A stretch of 64,000 nucleotides of DNA from Demequina activiva (GTDB taxonomy: Bacteria > Actinomycetota > Actinomycetes > Actinomycetales > Demequinaceae). The notes under the pieces were generated by a model, which searched no databases, had not been told where the DNA came from, and saw nothing but the letters and a program-made list of their open reading frames with translations. This document shows, piece by piece, positions 28,471 to 37,014 of this stretch. How positions within the stretch are numbered: position 1 is the stretch's first letter; each line of letters begins with the position of its first letter. The translations under genes and the position numbers were made by a program. Where the stretch lies: NCBI RefSeq assembly GCF_016862815.1, contig NZ_BONR01000003.1, positions 1 through 64,000 on the forward strand, given 5' to 3'.

Positions 28471-29874
28471 ATGCCGCGACAGACCAAGGCAGAGATCGAG
28501 GCCAGGCTCCACGAGCTCGAGGCGCAGAACGCACGGCTGCGCGCGGAGGTCGAGGAGGAGCGCGAGCGCGCCGCGAGCAGCGGGGCCGTCGCGGCTCCCG
28601 CCCCCGCGGCCGCCACGGAGCGGAGCTCACGCGGCCGAGCAGCCGTCGCGGTGACCCTGATCGTGGTCGGCGCGCTGCTCGCCCCGGTGGCGACCGTGGC
28701 CGCCTTCGGCGCGCGCCAGCTGAGCGACACCGACGCGTTCGTCGAGGAGCTTGCGCCCCTGGCGGACGATCCCGCGGTGCAGCAGCTCGTGATCGACGAG
28801 GCGAGCACGGCGATCGACGAGGCGATCGGCACCGATGCCCTGGTCGACAACCTGCTGGGCGCGCTGATCGACGAGGAGTCGCGGCCACGACTAGCGGCCG
28901 CGTCCGAGCGGCTGGGTCCGCTGCTCGCGGACCAAGCGCGCACCGCGACGCGCACGGCGGTCACCCGCGTGGTCGAGTCGGACGCCTTCCCGGCGATCTG
29001 GGAGCAGACCGTGCGCATCACGCACGCTCAGGCGGTGGGCGTGCTCGAGGCTGACAACGACGGCGCCGTCACGATCGATGACACCGGAGTGGTGGAGCTT
29101 CAGCTCGAGCCCATCATCGCCGCGCTCAAGCCCGCGCTCGTCGACGCCGGCTTCTCGCTCGCGAACTCGATCCCGGAGATCGACGCGACCATCGTGATCG
29201 CCGAGATTCCGCAGATCGCGCAGGTGCGGCTGGGATACTCCCTGCTCCTGACCGTGGGACTGGTGCTGCCGTGGGTCGCGATCGGCCTGCTGGTGGTGGG
29301 CGTGCTGGGCCACCCGCGCACGTCTCGCGGCGTCTTGCTCGGTGGCACGCTGCTGCTCGTGGAAGGCGCGCTGCTAGCCAGCGCGATCAGCATCGGCGGA
29401 TCGGTGGTCGCGGCAGCTGTCGCGTCGCAGGTTCCCACGGCGGCGACGAACGTGGTCTACCGCGCCCTCACCGCAGAGGTCACGGCCGTCATGCTCGCCT
29501 ACGTGCTCGCCGGCGTGATCGCCATCATCGCGGGCCTGCTGGCAGGGCCTGGCATCCTCGCCGTGCGCACCCGTGCGGCAGGGTCGCGCACCCTGGGCCG
29601 GGTGACGGGGTGGTTGGACCACCATGGCTGGCGCTCTCAGCGCGTTGCCGAGGCGCTGCGCCTGCATGCGTGGGTGCTCTGGGTGGTCCTCGCTGCGGCG
29701 TTCGTGATCCTCGCCGCGACCCTGCGCCCGCTGTCGCCTGGGGACGTGGTGCTCGGGGGAGCGGTGCTCGCGGTCCTCTCCGTCGTCTTCGCGATCCTTC
29801 GCGGCCCCGCGGAGCACCCGCGCGCGGAGGCACCGGCAACCGTCGCCGAGCCCGACCCGACCATCTCGATCTAG
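28471..29874 (+). CDS. Membrane protein with N-terminal coiled coil, function unknown
   Basis: A 467-residue protein. Residues ~5-36 form a short coiled coil (AEIEARLHELEAQNARLRAE), followed by an Ala/Pro linker, one span (~57-79) and a predicted helical extracytoplasmic region (~85-250) with repeated VIDEAST and DEAIGTDAL-type segments. Four or five further spans occupy 250-445. Several actinobacterial membrane proteins share this layout, but I cannot assign a function. A GAAGGGGA ribosome-binding site precedes ATG 28471, and TAGGCT about 45 bases upstream is a -10 candidate. Its stop codon overlaps that of the converging gene: CTAG at 29871-29874 supplies both. Confidence 0.75.
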   Translation: MPRQTKAEIEARLHELEAQNARLRAEVEEERERAASSGAVAAPAPAAATERSSRGRAAVAVTLIVVGALLAPVATVAAFGARQLSDTDAFVEELAPLADDPAVQQLVIDEASTAIDEAIGTDALVDNLLGALIDEESRPRLAAASERLGPLLADQARTATRTAVTRVVESDAFPAIWEQTVRITHAQAVGVLEADNDGAVTIDDTGVVELQLEPIIAALKPALVDAGFSLANSIPEIDATIVIAEIPQIAQVRLGYSLLLTVGLVLPWVAIGLLVVGVLGHPRTSRGVLLGGTLLLVEGALLASAISIGGSVVAAAVASQVPTAATNVVYRALTAEVTAVMLAYVLAGVIAIIAGLLAGPGILAVRTRAAGSRTLGRVTGWLDHHGWRSQRVAEALRLHAWVLWVVLAAAFVILAATLRPLSPGDVVLGGAVLAVLSVVFAILRGPAEHPRAEAPATVAEPDPTISI

Positions 29875-30533
29875 GACTCGCGGGCCGTCGGCAGGCAGAT
29901 CGTCGCCGACGGCTCCGAGCCGTCGGCTCCGGCGGCGCGATCCGCATCGCTGGCCATGCCCTCGAGGAATGCGCCACCCTCGCGATCGATCTCGACCACG
30001 CCGTACAGGGTGACGTCGAGGCAGCCGTTCGAGCCGCCCCAGAGCTCACCGTCGAGGAGCCCGGTGTGCATCGTGGAGCCTTCGTCAGGCGCATCGGTGG
30101 CGACGTGGAAGTACACCGTCTGGCCATCGCAGCCGGTGGTGGTGGTCCCCACAGGCATCACGTCGACGCCTCCCGGCGCCAGGTCCCACTGACCGCAGTC
30201 CTGCTTGCCGACGATCACGTGACCCTCGATGCGTTCGACCGTGCCGTGCGGTGCCTCGCACCCCTCCGGCATGGACACCCGCATCACGACGTCGTCGCCC
30301 AGGGACACCTCCGTCCATCGAGACCACGGCAGAGCCGTGAGCGCGGGGCGATGCTCGAGCCCGCTCAGCGTCGCGTCGAAGTCGAGATCGAAGCACGCGT
30401 CGTGCTCCTCGGAGGTGAAGCGCTCGCTGAACTCGACGGGGGCCTCGGCCATCGTCGCCGCGGGCCACACCGGCAGTGCCAGCGCGACGCCCGCGGCGAG
30501 CGCCACGGTGCCACCTACCAGCCACCACTTCAT
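29871..30533 (-). CDS. Exported protein of unknown function
   Basis: A 220-residue protein with a short N-terminal hydrophobic segment (~4-25) that is a signal peptide or anchor. The rest is hydrophilic and acidic with six or more cysteines (DACFDL, EGCEAP, KQDCGQW, TTGCDG, SNGCLD, TICLP), suggesting disulfides in an extracytoplasmic domain. No family recognised. A GAGGGGGAG ribosome-binding site precedes the ATG. It lies 54 bases after pcrA on the same strand, so it may be co-transcribed. Confidence 0.7.
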   Translation of the reverse strand: MKWWLVGGTVALAAGVALALPVWPAATMAEAPVEFSERFTSEEHDACFDLDFDATLSGLEHRPALTALPWSRWTEVSLGDDVVMRVSMPEGCEAPHGTVERIEGHVIVGKQDCGQWDLAPGGVDVMPVGTTTTGCDGQTVYFHVATDAPDEGSTMHTGLLDGELWGGSNGCLDVTLYGVVEIDREGGAFLEGMASDADRAAGADGSEPSATICLPTARES

Positions 30534-30587
30534 CAGCTCCCCCTCGATGTCGGTGAGGGAACTGAAGGGCCGGGGTGGGCCTGAGCG

Positions 30588-32945
30588 CTAGAGCTTCTCG
30601 AGGGTGTTGAAGCGCAGCACCAGGCGTTTGACGCCCTCGGAGCCGAAGTCCACCTTCACCACGGCGTTGCGGCCAGCACCCTCGGTGCCCACCACCTTGC
30701 CCATCCCGAACTTGTCGCTGATGACCCGCTCGCCGGGCTCGAAGCCCACGTCCCCGCCGGCACCGCCAGGCGGCGACGGCGGCACGCGCCGCGAGGTGAC
30801 CGCGCCCGCGCGCGAGTAGGTGTTGCCGTCCTCGCGGTCCTGCGATCCCCCGTAGCCCATGGAGGACCAGCTCGACGAGCCCCGGCGCTCGGTGCGCGCC
30901 CGCAGCGACGCCATCGACTGCTCGGAGCGCGTCCACTCGATCAGCTCCGCAGGGATCTCCTCGCAGAAGCGCGAGGCGGCGAAGTACTGGGGCGCGCCCC
31001 AGCTCGCGCGCATCTCTGCGCGTGTGAGGTAGAGCCGCTCGCGCGCGCGCGTGAGGCCCACGTACGCGAGCCGCCGCTCCTCCTCCATGTCCTTGGGCGA
31101 GCCGGACTCGATCGAGCGCATGTGCGGGAAGGTGCCGTCCTCGAGTCCGGTGAGGAACACCACCGGGAACTCGAGGCCCTTGGCCGTGTGGAGCGTCATG
31201 AGCGTGACCACGCCACCGCTGCCGTCGGCGTCCGGGAGCTGGTCCGCATCGGCGACGAGCGCGACCTTCTCCAGGAAGTCCGGAAGCGTGCCGTCGGGGT
31301 TCTCCTCGGAGAACTCCCGTCCCACGGACACCAGCTCCATGAGGTTCTCGACGCGGCTCGCGTCCTGAGGGTCGTCGGACGCGCGGTACGCGGCGAGCAT
31401 CCCGGAGCGGTCCGCGATCGCGTCCAGCACCCCGGCCGGCCCGTTGTCCACGGCGAGCGCGCGCAGGTCGTCCATGAGTGCCACGAAGTCGTTGATCGCC
31501 CGCACCGCGCGCGCCTGCAGGCCGGCCTCCTCCGCGCGCCGCAGCGCGGCGCCGAAGCTCACTGGCGCATCGGCCGTGGTCAGCTCACGACGCAGCCGGT
31601 CGACTCCCTCGACCGCGGTGTCGCCGATGCCGCGCTTGGGGGTGTTGATGACGCGACGCATCGCCACGTCGTCTGCCTCGTTGACCACTGCGGCGAGGTA
31701 CGCGAGCGCGTCCTTGATCTCCTTGCGCTCGTAGAAGCGGGTGCCGCCCACGACCTTGTACGGCACGTCCGCGCGCATGAACCGCTCCTCGATCGCCCGG
31801 GACTGAGCGTTGGCGCGATACATCACGGCGACGTCCGCGGGCGCGACGTCCTCCTCGCGGATCAGCCGGGCGATCTCGTCCGCGATGTACTTCGCCTCCT
31901 CCTGCTCGGTATCGCCGGAGAAGCCGCGGATGCGCTCGCCTGCGCCCGAGTCCGTCCAGAGGTTCTTGGGCGGGCGGCCGGTGTTGTTGGAGATTACCGC
32001 GTTGGCGGCGCTGAGGATGTTCTGGGTCGAGCGGTAGTTCTGCTCGAGACGGACGATGTGCGCGCGCGGGTAGTCCTTCTCGAACTCCAGGATGTTGCGG
32101 ATGGTCGCGCCGCGGAACGCGTAGATGGACTGGTCCGCGTCGCCGACGACGGTGAGCTCGCCGGGCGGCAGGCTCGCGTCGCCCTCCGGCCCCACGAGCT
32201 CGCGCACCAGCACGTACTGCGCATGGTTGGTGTCCTGGTACTCGTCCACGAGCACGTGGCGGAAGCGCTCCCGGTAGCGGCAGGCGATGTCCTGGTTGTC
32301 CTGCAGCAGGCGCACGGTCTTGACGATGATGTCGTCGAAGTCCACGGCGTTGGCGGCCTCGAGGCGGCGCTGGTACTCGCCGTACGCCCGGCCTGCCGCG
32401 TGCTCGATCGAGAAGCGGCTGGCCATCTCCGTCGCGGCCAGCGCCGTGGCCGGATCGATCAGCTCGTCCTTGAAGGTGCCGATGCGGTTGAGGATGGCCT
32501 TCGCCGTGAACTTCTTGGGGTCGATGTCCAGCTCCTTCATGACCAGCTTCATGAGGTTCTGGGAGTCCGCCGTGTCGTAGATCGAGAAGGTCGACTTGAG
32601 ACCGGCTGCCTCGTGGTCCGCGCGCAGGATCCGCACGCACGCGCTGTGGAACGTCGCGACCCACATGCGGCGCGCCTCGGGGCCCACGAGCGCCTCGACG
32701 CGCTCGCGCATCTCGCCCGCAGCCTTGTTGGTGAACGTGATCGCGAGGATCTCGTGCGGACGCGCCCGCCCGGTCTCGAGCAGGTGCGCGATGCGGTGCG
32801 TCAGCACGCGCGTCTTGCCGGAGCCGGCACCGGCGATGATCAGCAGGGCCTCGCCCTCATGCAGGACCGCCTCGGTCTGCGAAGGATTCAGTCCCTCCAC
32901 CAGGGGCGAGTGGGGGGTGCCGGCGATATCGAAGAGCGCATCCAT
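30588..32945 (-). CDS. pcrA: ATP-dependent DNA helicase, UvrD/PcrA type
   Basis: A 785-residue superfamily-1A 3'-5' helicase for repair and replication. Motifs in order: Q-motif LNPSQTEAV (~19), Walker A AGAGSGKT (38-45), AITFTNKAA (Ia), Walker B VLVDEYQDTN, GDADQSIYAFRGA (III), LEQNYRSTQNIL (IV), VTLMTLHTAKGLEFPVVFLTGLEDG (V, in segments) and YVGLTRARERLYLTRA (VI). The C-terminal Tudor-like region (GERVISDKFGMGKVV) is the part that contacts RNA polymerase in PcrA. On the minus strand TAGACT, ten bases upstream of the ATG, is a likely -10 box with a very short leader. Confidence 0.96.
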   Translation of the reverse strand: MDALFDIAGTPHSPLVEGLNPSQTEAVLHEGEALLIIAGAGSGKTRVLTHRIAHLLETGRARPHEILAITFTNKAAGEMRERVEALVGPEARRMWVATFHSACVRILRADHEAAGLKSTFSIYDTADSQNLMKLVMKELDIDPKKFTAKAILNRIGTFKDELIDPATALAATEMASRFSIEHAAGRAYGEYQRRLEAANAVDFDDIIVKTVRLLQDNQDIACRYRERFRHVLVDEYQDTNHAQYVLVRELVGPEGDASLPPGELTVVGDADQSIYAFRGATIRNILEFEKDYPRAHIVRLEQNYRSTQNILSAANAVISNNTGRPPKNLWTDSGAGERIRGFSGDTEQEEAKYIADEIARLIREEDVAPADVAVMYRANAQSRAIEERFMRADVPYKVVGGTRFYERKEIKDALAYLAAVVNEADDVAMRRVINTPKRGIGDTAVEGVDRLRRELTTADAPVSFGAALRRAEEAGLQARAVRAINDFVALMDDLRALAVDNGPAGVLDAIADRSGMLAAYRASDDPQDASRVENLMELVSVGREFSEENPDGTLPDFLEKVALVADADQLPDADGSGGVVTLMTLHTAKGLEFPVVFLTGLEDGTFPHMRSIESGSPKDMEEERRLAYVGLTRARERLYLTRAEMRASWGAPQYFAASRFCEEIPAELIEWTRSEQSMASLRARTERRGSSSWSSMGYGGSQDREDGNTYSRAGAVTSRRVPPSPPGGAGGDVGFEPGERVISDKFGMGKVVGTEGAGRNAVVKVDFGSEGVKRLVLRFNTLEKL

Positions 32946-32997
32946 GACGCGGACGAGTCTAGGCGCTGGCGGTGACGCGCGGGGACGATCGCTGGCC

Positions 32998-33003
32998 TAC
33001 AGT
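32998..33003 (+). promoter_or_regulatory. Leaderless-type -10 box of the lipoprotein gene
   Basis: TACAGT is followed by six bases and then ATG 33010. It matches the leaderless promoter form seen elsewhere in the window. No ribosome-binding site lies before this ATG. Confidence 0.55.
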
Positions 33004-33009
33004 GCCGTC

Positions 33010-33519
33010 ATGAGAACCGCGCTCGTGGCCGCGTCCGCCCTTCTGCTGGCGGCCTGCTCGTCGCCGCCGCAGGTCGACGCCTCCGGATGGATGCCGTCCG
33101 ATGCGCGCGTCGAGTCCGTCGTGTGCGCGGACCTTCTGGAGGACTGGGCACCAGGCGCCGAGGACGCCCCCACCTCCTGCTGGACGTTCGGAGAGACGGA
33201 CGGCCTCGAGGCGTCGTTCGGGGAGTTCGTGGAGGACCTCAGCGACCACCTGGGTGCCGAGCCGACGCACGACCCGGAGTGCATGGGTACCTCGAACGTC
33301 GCTCGCACGGTCATGTGTCGCGCGGAGTGGACGGACGGCGAACCCGTCGTGACGCTCAGCGCCGGCATGACTCTCCACGCCTTGGAGGAGGCAGTCGCGA
33401 ACGGCGTCGACTACTCCGATCCCGACCAGGTGGTGCTGCATGAGCTCCTGGTGTGGGAGTCCGACGCCGCGTTCGCGGTCAACGGAGCCGGCGTGGGCTT
33501 CGGGGCTGCCGGCTCGTGA
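33010..33519 (+). CDS. Small lipoprotein of unknown function
   Basis: A 169-residue lipoprotein: hydrophobic signal with lipobox LLAAC (lipidated Cys16). The mature part contains cysteine pairs (VCADL, TSCWTF, ECMGT, MCRAEW) that could form two disulfides. No family recognised. It diverges from pcrA and converges with the next hypothetical gene, with 4 bases between stops. A longer in-frame extension upstream lies antisense to pcrA and is not real. Confidence 0.72.
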   Translation: MRTALVAASALLLAACSSPPQVDASGWMPSDARVESVVCADLLEDWAPGAEDAPTSCWTFGETDGLEASFGEFVEDLSDHLGAEPTHDPECMGTSNVARTVMCRAEWTDGEPVVTLSAGMTLHALEEAVANGVDYSDPDQVVLHELLVWESDAAFAVNGAGVGFGAAGS

Positions 33520-33523
33520 TGCG

Positions 33524-33937
33524 TCAGGAGGCCTTCGCCGCCACTGCGCCGTAGCGCTCGAGCGCGGCCAGCGCTGCCTCCGCCGCCGCTCGCACGTCTG
33601 GATCCTCGTCGTACTTGGCCAGGCCCAGCAGCAGCCGCCAGATCTCACGGTCCGCGGGGGCGCGGTGGGCTGTCGCAAGGATCGCGAAGCTGCGCGCGAC
33701 CGTGGCACGGACAGCGGGCCGCGAGTCCTTCGCAAGCTGCTTGAGCTCGGGAACCATCCGCACCAGATCACCGATGCGACGCTCGCGTTCCGCGGCCGTC
33801 TCGCCCGGTGTGGGGCCTGCAGGGCCGATGCGCGGGGCGGGCTGGGACGCCTGGTGGTGGCCCACCCAGAACGCCAGCGCGCGCAGCCGTGCGTCATCGC
33901 TCTCGTGGCGCATCGAGGCGCCTGCCATCGTCGTCAT
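33524..33937 (-). CDS. Small HEAT-like helical protein, function unknown
   Basis: A 137-residue, mostly alpha-helical cytosolic protein. The stretches VRATVARSFAILA and VRAAAEAALAALERY resemble HEAT/armadillo-type repeats, which mediate protein contacts. Starts at 33937, 33928 and 33913 are all in frame; the first is given, with weak GGGAAG upstream. No family assignment. An in-frame extension of ~147 codons upstream overlaps the next gene and has Arg-rich shadow composition, so it was rejected. Confidence 0.55.
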   Translation of the reverse strand: MTTMAGASMRHESDDARLRALAFWVGHHQASQPAPRIGPAGPTPGETAAERERRIGDLVRMVPELKQLAKDSRPAVRATVARSFAILATAHRAPADREIWRLLLGLAKYDEDPDVRAAAEAALAALERYGAVAAKAS

Positions 33938-34026
33938 GCTTCCCGGGCGCTCACGCGGCGCCCGCTCCTGGAGCCTCAAGATACTCCGAATCGTCCCTTT
34001 GGCAACCCCTCGCCTGGTGCCGGTGC

Positions 34027-34560
34027 TCAGACCGCGGCTCGCGCGATCTCGGAGCGCCCGGCGAAGGCCGGCAGCACGTGCCTGCGCAGCGCGGTCAGGA
34101 CCGTGACCGCGACCGGGGTCGGATCCACGCCCGCATGCACCGTCCACCGTGCATCGGCTCTCCCGGCGTCCAGCTCGCCCAGGCGTGCCGTGAGCCCGCC
34201 CGGCGCGGACGCGTCCTGCGCGTAGTACACGGTCGGGTCCGGGGAGTCCGGCAGCGCGGGTTCGCGCACGCGCCACTGCGTCCACGCCTCGCGGGGCACG
34301 GCGAACACGAGGACGTCGAAGCGGTGCGCGGTCACCGTGCTCCAGGCCATGGGCGCGAAGCCCACGCCCAGATGCCACACCGTGCTGGGATAGGTGAAGC
34401 GCTCGCCGTCCGACTCGAAGCCCCAGTCCTCGAGCACGGGAGTGACCTGGTCCGTGAGCATCGCTCGGTAGGTGCGGCGCGCAGTGTCCTGCGGGACGAC
34501 CGGGGGCAGGGTGACCCGCAGTCGCCGCGCACCGTTCCGCTCACCGAAGCGCAGGCTCAT
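34027..34560 (-). CDS. DUF4304-like protein
   Basis: A 177-residue cytosolic protein. The segment YRAMLTDQVTPVLEDWGFESDG, given here as its two halves YRAMLTDQVTP and VLEDWGFESDG, with the following FTYPSTVWHLGVGFA, resembles the start of DUF4304 proteins (a helix, then a Gly-Phe turn and an aromatic strand). Role unknown. It lies 89 bases upstream of the HEAT-like gene on the same strand. The call rests on pattern memory, not a search. Confidence 0.5.
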   Translation of the reverse strand: MSLRFGERNGARRLRVTLPPVVPQDTARRTYRAMLTDQVTPVLEDWGFESDGERFTYPSTVWHLGVGFAPMAWSTVTAHRFDVLVFAVPREAWTQWRVREPALPDSPDPTVYYAQDASAPGGLTARLGELDAGRADARWTVHAGVDPTPVAVTVLTALRRHVLPAFAGRSEIARAAV

Positions 34561-34647
34561 ACCTCAGATTCTGCACAATTCGGCCACGAGCCGCACCCGC
34601 TCGCGCATGATCGTCACTCGACGTTCACGCGCGAGGGTCCGGCGGGG

Positions 34648-36099
34648 TCAGCGAGAGCGGCGGCGCGAGCCGGCCGAGAACGCCGCGGCTCCCCCCGTGG
34701 AGCCGGCCGAGGACGCCGCACCGGCGCCGCCACGACGGCGCGCCGGCCTGTGCTGACCGTGCTCACCCTCAGGGCGGCGGTGGTCGGTCTGGGCGCCGGA
34801 GCGTCCACGGCCTCGACCGCGACCTTGACCCTGGCCCTGACCTGCGCCCTGCCCGGGACGCTGCGAGCGCGCGCGCCCCTGCCCCTGGCCGCGTGCAGGC
34901 GCGTCCTGCTCGGGAGCGGGCTTCACATAGGGAGCGGTCTCGCCCACGAGCTCCTTGACTGCGGGAGAGGTCGCGTTGACCTGCTGGGGCTGCACGTCGA
35001 TCTTGGCGCGGCGCAGCAGCGCCTGCGCGTCGCGGCGCTGCTCGGGCAGCACGATCGTCACGACGTCGCCGGCGGAGCCGGCGCGGGCGGTGCGGCCCGA
35101 ACGGTGGAGGTACGCCTTGTGCTCGGTGGGCGGGTCCACGTGGACCACGAGCTCGACGCCGTCCACGTGCACGCCACGCGCGGCCACATCGGTGGCGACC
35201 AGCACGCGCACGGAGCCGTCCGAGAACTTCGCGAGGTTCTGATCGCGCTTGTTCTGCGACAGGTTGCCCTGCAGGTCCACCGCGGGGATGCCCGCGGCGG
35301 TGAGCTGCTTGGCGGTGCGCTTGGCGTGGTGCTTGGTGCGCATGAAGAGGATGCGGCGACCGGTGCCCGAGGCGAGCGCCTGGACCAGGTCCTTCTTCGC
35401 GTCGGCGCCGCCCACGTTGAAGACGTGGTGCGTCATCGCGTCGACGGGGCTCTCTGCGCTGTCGACGGAGTGCGTGACGGGGTTGGACAGGAAGCGGCGC
35501 ACCAGCTTGTCCACGCCGTTGTCGAGCGTTGCGCTGAACAGGAGGCGCTGGCCCTTCTCCGGGGTCGCGGTCATGATGCGCGTGACGCCGGGCAGGAAGC
35601 CCAGGTCCGCCATGTGGTCGGCCTCGTCCAGCACGGTGATCTCGATCGCGTCGAGCGAGAGGTGACCCTGCTTCATGAGGTCCTCGAGGCGGCCGGGGCA
35701 GGCCACCACGATGTCGGCACCGGCGCGCAGCGCCTGCTCCTGACGGTGCTGCTTCACGCCGCCGAAGATGGTGGTGGTCTTGAGGCCGTACGCCGCGGCG
35801 AGGGGGGCGATGACGGCGTCGATCTGCGTGGCGAGCTCACGGGTGGGGGCGAGCACCAGCGCACGGGGGCGGCCCGGCTTCGCACGACCGCCGCGGGCGC
35901 CCAGACGGGCGGCCATGGGAATCGAGAAGGCGAGCGTCTTCCCCGAGCCGGTGCGGCCGCGGCCCAGCACGTCGCGTCCGGCGAGCGTGTCGGGGAGCGT
36001 GTCGACCTGGATGGGGAACGCGTGGGTCTTGCCCTCGCGGTCGAGGACGTCGGTGATCTTGGCGGGCACGCCGAGCGCGCCGAAGGTGGTGTCTGACAA
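34648..36099 (-). CDS. DEAD-box RNA helicase with RG/Q-rich tail
   Basis: A 483-residue ATP-dependent RNA helicase. Motifs: Q-motif FPIQVDTLP, I GRGRTGSGKT, Ia PTRELATQ, Ib CPGR, II LDEADHM (DEAD), III FSATLD, IV ILFMRT, V ATDVAARG and VI HRSGRTARAG. The last ~90 residues are low-complexity and rich in Gly, Gln and Arg (GQGQGRGRGRGRSG), as in RhlE/DeaD-type enzymes that use basic tails to hold RNA. The start appears to be TTG at 36097-36099, with GAAAGG upstream. Such helicases remodel ribosomal and structured RNA, often in the cold. It has an unusually long 5' leader (see 36100-36330). Confidence 0.93.
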   Translation of the reverse strand: MSDTTFGALGVPAKITDVLDREGKTHAFPIQVDTLPDTLAGRDVLGRGRTGSGKTLAFSIPMAARLGARGGRAKPGRPRALVLAPTRELATQIDAVIAPLAAAYGLKTTTIFGGVKQHRQEQALRAGADIVVACPGRLEDLMKQGHLSLDAIEITVLDEADHMADLGFLPGVTRIMTATPEKGQRLLFSATLDNGVDKLVRRFLSNPVTHSVDSAESPVDAMTHHVFNVGGADAKKDLVQALASGTGRRILFMRTKHHAKRTAKQLTAAGIPAVDLQGNLSQNKRDQNLAKFSDGSVRVLVATDVAARGVHVDGVELVVHVDPPTEHKAYLHRSGRTARAGSAGDVVTIVLPEQRRDAQALLRRAKIDVQPQQVNATSPAVKELVGETAPYVKPAPEQDAPARGQGQGRARSQRPGQGAGQGQGQGRGRGRGRSGAQTDHRRPEGEHGQHRPARRRGGAGAASSAGSTGGAAAFSAGSRRRSR

Positions 36100-36330
36100 G
36101 TCAGGTTGCCTTTCAGGCAGGGCGCCGGTGCGTCACGCGGCTGGGCGCGACACAGACCGTGAGGTTCACGGCACCGGCGGTGGTGGCGAATCGCGGAGGT
36201 GTCCGCGTCCGTTCGCCGAAGAGAATTTCTACGAGCCGCACCCTGGGCACATGGCCGGGTCGCGGCGAGAAGTGGAAGCAATCTGCGACGCAGGAGGACC
36301 GGGGATGGTCCTGCAAGTACCACCACTGTA
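36100..36330 (-). promoter_or_regulatory. Long 5' leader and candidate promoter of the DEAD-box helicase
   Basis: The 264 bases between the response-regulator stop and the helicase start hold no convincing gene. On the minus strand a -10-like TACAGT lies at 36325-36330, which would give a leader of more than 200 bases. It contains a hairpin-capable segment, AGGACC/GGTCCT with flanking GCAGG/CCTGC (around 36290-36315), and ends in a TTG start with GAAAGG. Long structured leaders are common on cold-regulated helicase mRNAs; a regulatory role here is inference. Confidence 0.45.
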
Positions 36331-36363
36331 GCAGGCCCTTCGCGTGGCCCTCGCAGGGGCCTC

Positions 36364-37014
36364 CTAAACGATGCGTCGCTGGGCTGCCCAATGGGCGAGC
36401 TCGTGGCGGTTGGTGAGCTGCAGCTTGTGCAGCACCTTGCCCACGTGCGTCTCGACGGTCTTGATCGAGATGAACAGCTTCTCCCCCACCTCCCGATAGG
36501 TGTAGCCGCGCGCGATGAGCCGCATCACCTCCTGCTCGCGGGCGGTGAGCTTGTCGAGGTCCTCGTCCGCGGACGCGACCTCGCCGCCCGCCGCGCCGAA
36601 CGCGTCGAGCACGAAGCCCGCGAGCCGCGGCGAGAAGACGGCGTCTCCCGAGGCGACCCTGCGCACCGCGTCGGACAGCTCAGCTCCCGAGATCGACTTC
36701 GTGACATAGCCGCGAGCGCCCGCACGGATCACGGACACCACGTCCTCCGCCGCGTCGGAGACGGACAGCGCGAGCACTCGGGTGCCCTCCACGCGACCCT
36801 TGAGATCCGCGAGCACGTCCAGGGCGCCGCCGCCCTGACCTCCTGGCAGATGCACGTCGAGGATCACCACCTCGGGACGATGCTCGAGCACCTCGGCGAC
36901 GGCGGACTCGACGTCGCGCGCCTCGCCCACCACGTCGATGTCGGGGTCGAGCGACTCGCGCACACCCACTCTGATCACATCGTGGTCGTCCACGATCACC
37001 ACTGTCACGCTCAT
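36364..37014 (-). CDS. NarL/LuxR-family response regulator of the PspC locus
   Basis: A 216-residue regulator. The receiver domain shows IVDDHDVIR, the phospho-Asp in ILDVHLPG, and the Lys of YVTKS. The LuxR helix-turn-helix (~150-210) contains KLTAREQEVMRLIARGYTYRE and KTVETHVGKVLHKL. ATG 37012-37014 overlaps the kinase stop as ATGA, fixing the start. Probably controls the divergent PspC gene, whose promoter region holds three TCAGGGT repeats. Confidence 0.94.
   Translation of the reverse strand: MSVTVVIVDDHDVIRVGVRESLDPDIDVVGEARDVESAVAEVLEHRPEVVILDVHLPGGQGGGALDVLADLKGRVEGTRVLALSVSDAAEDVVSVIRAGARGYVTKSISGAELSDAVRRVASGDAVFSPRLAGFVLDAFGAAGGEVASADEDLDKLTAREQEVMRLIARGYTYREVGEKLFISIKTVETHVGKVLHKLQLTNRHELAHWAAQRRIV

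Noticed and set aside
36346..36361. Possible terminator after the PspC-locus response regulator
   Set aside because: GGCCC/GGGCC is only a 5-bp stem close to the stop codon, not clearly above chance at this GC content.
36113..36391. 92-codon open frame in the helicase leader
   Set aside because: It overlaps the response-regulator stop and the putative promoter, and it has no ribosome-binding site. Better explained as untranslated leader.
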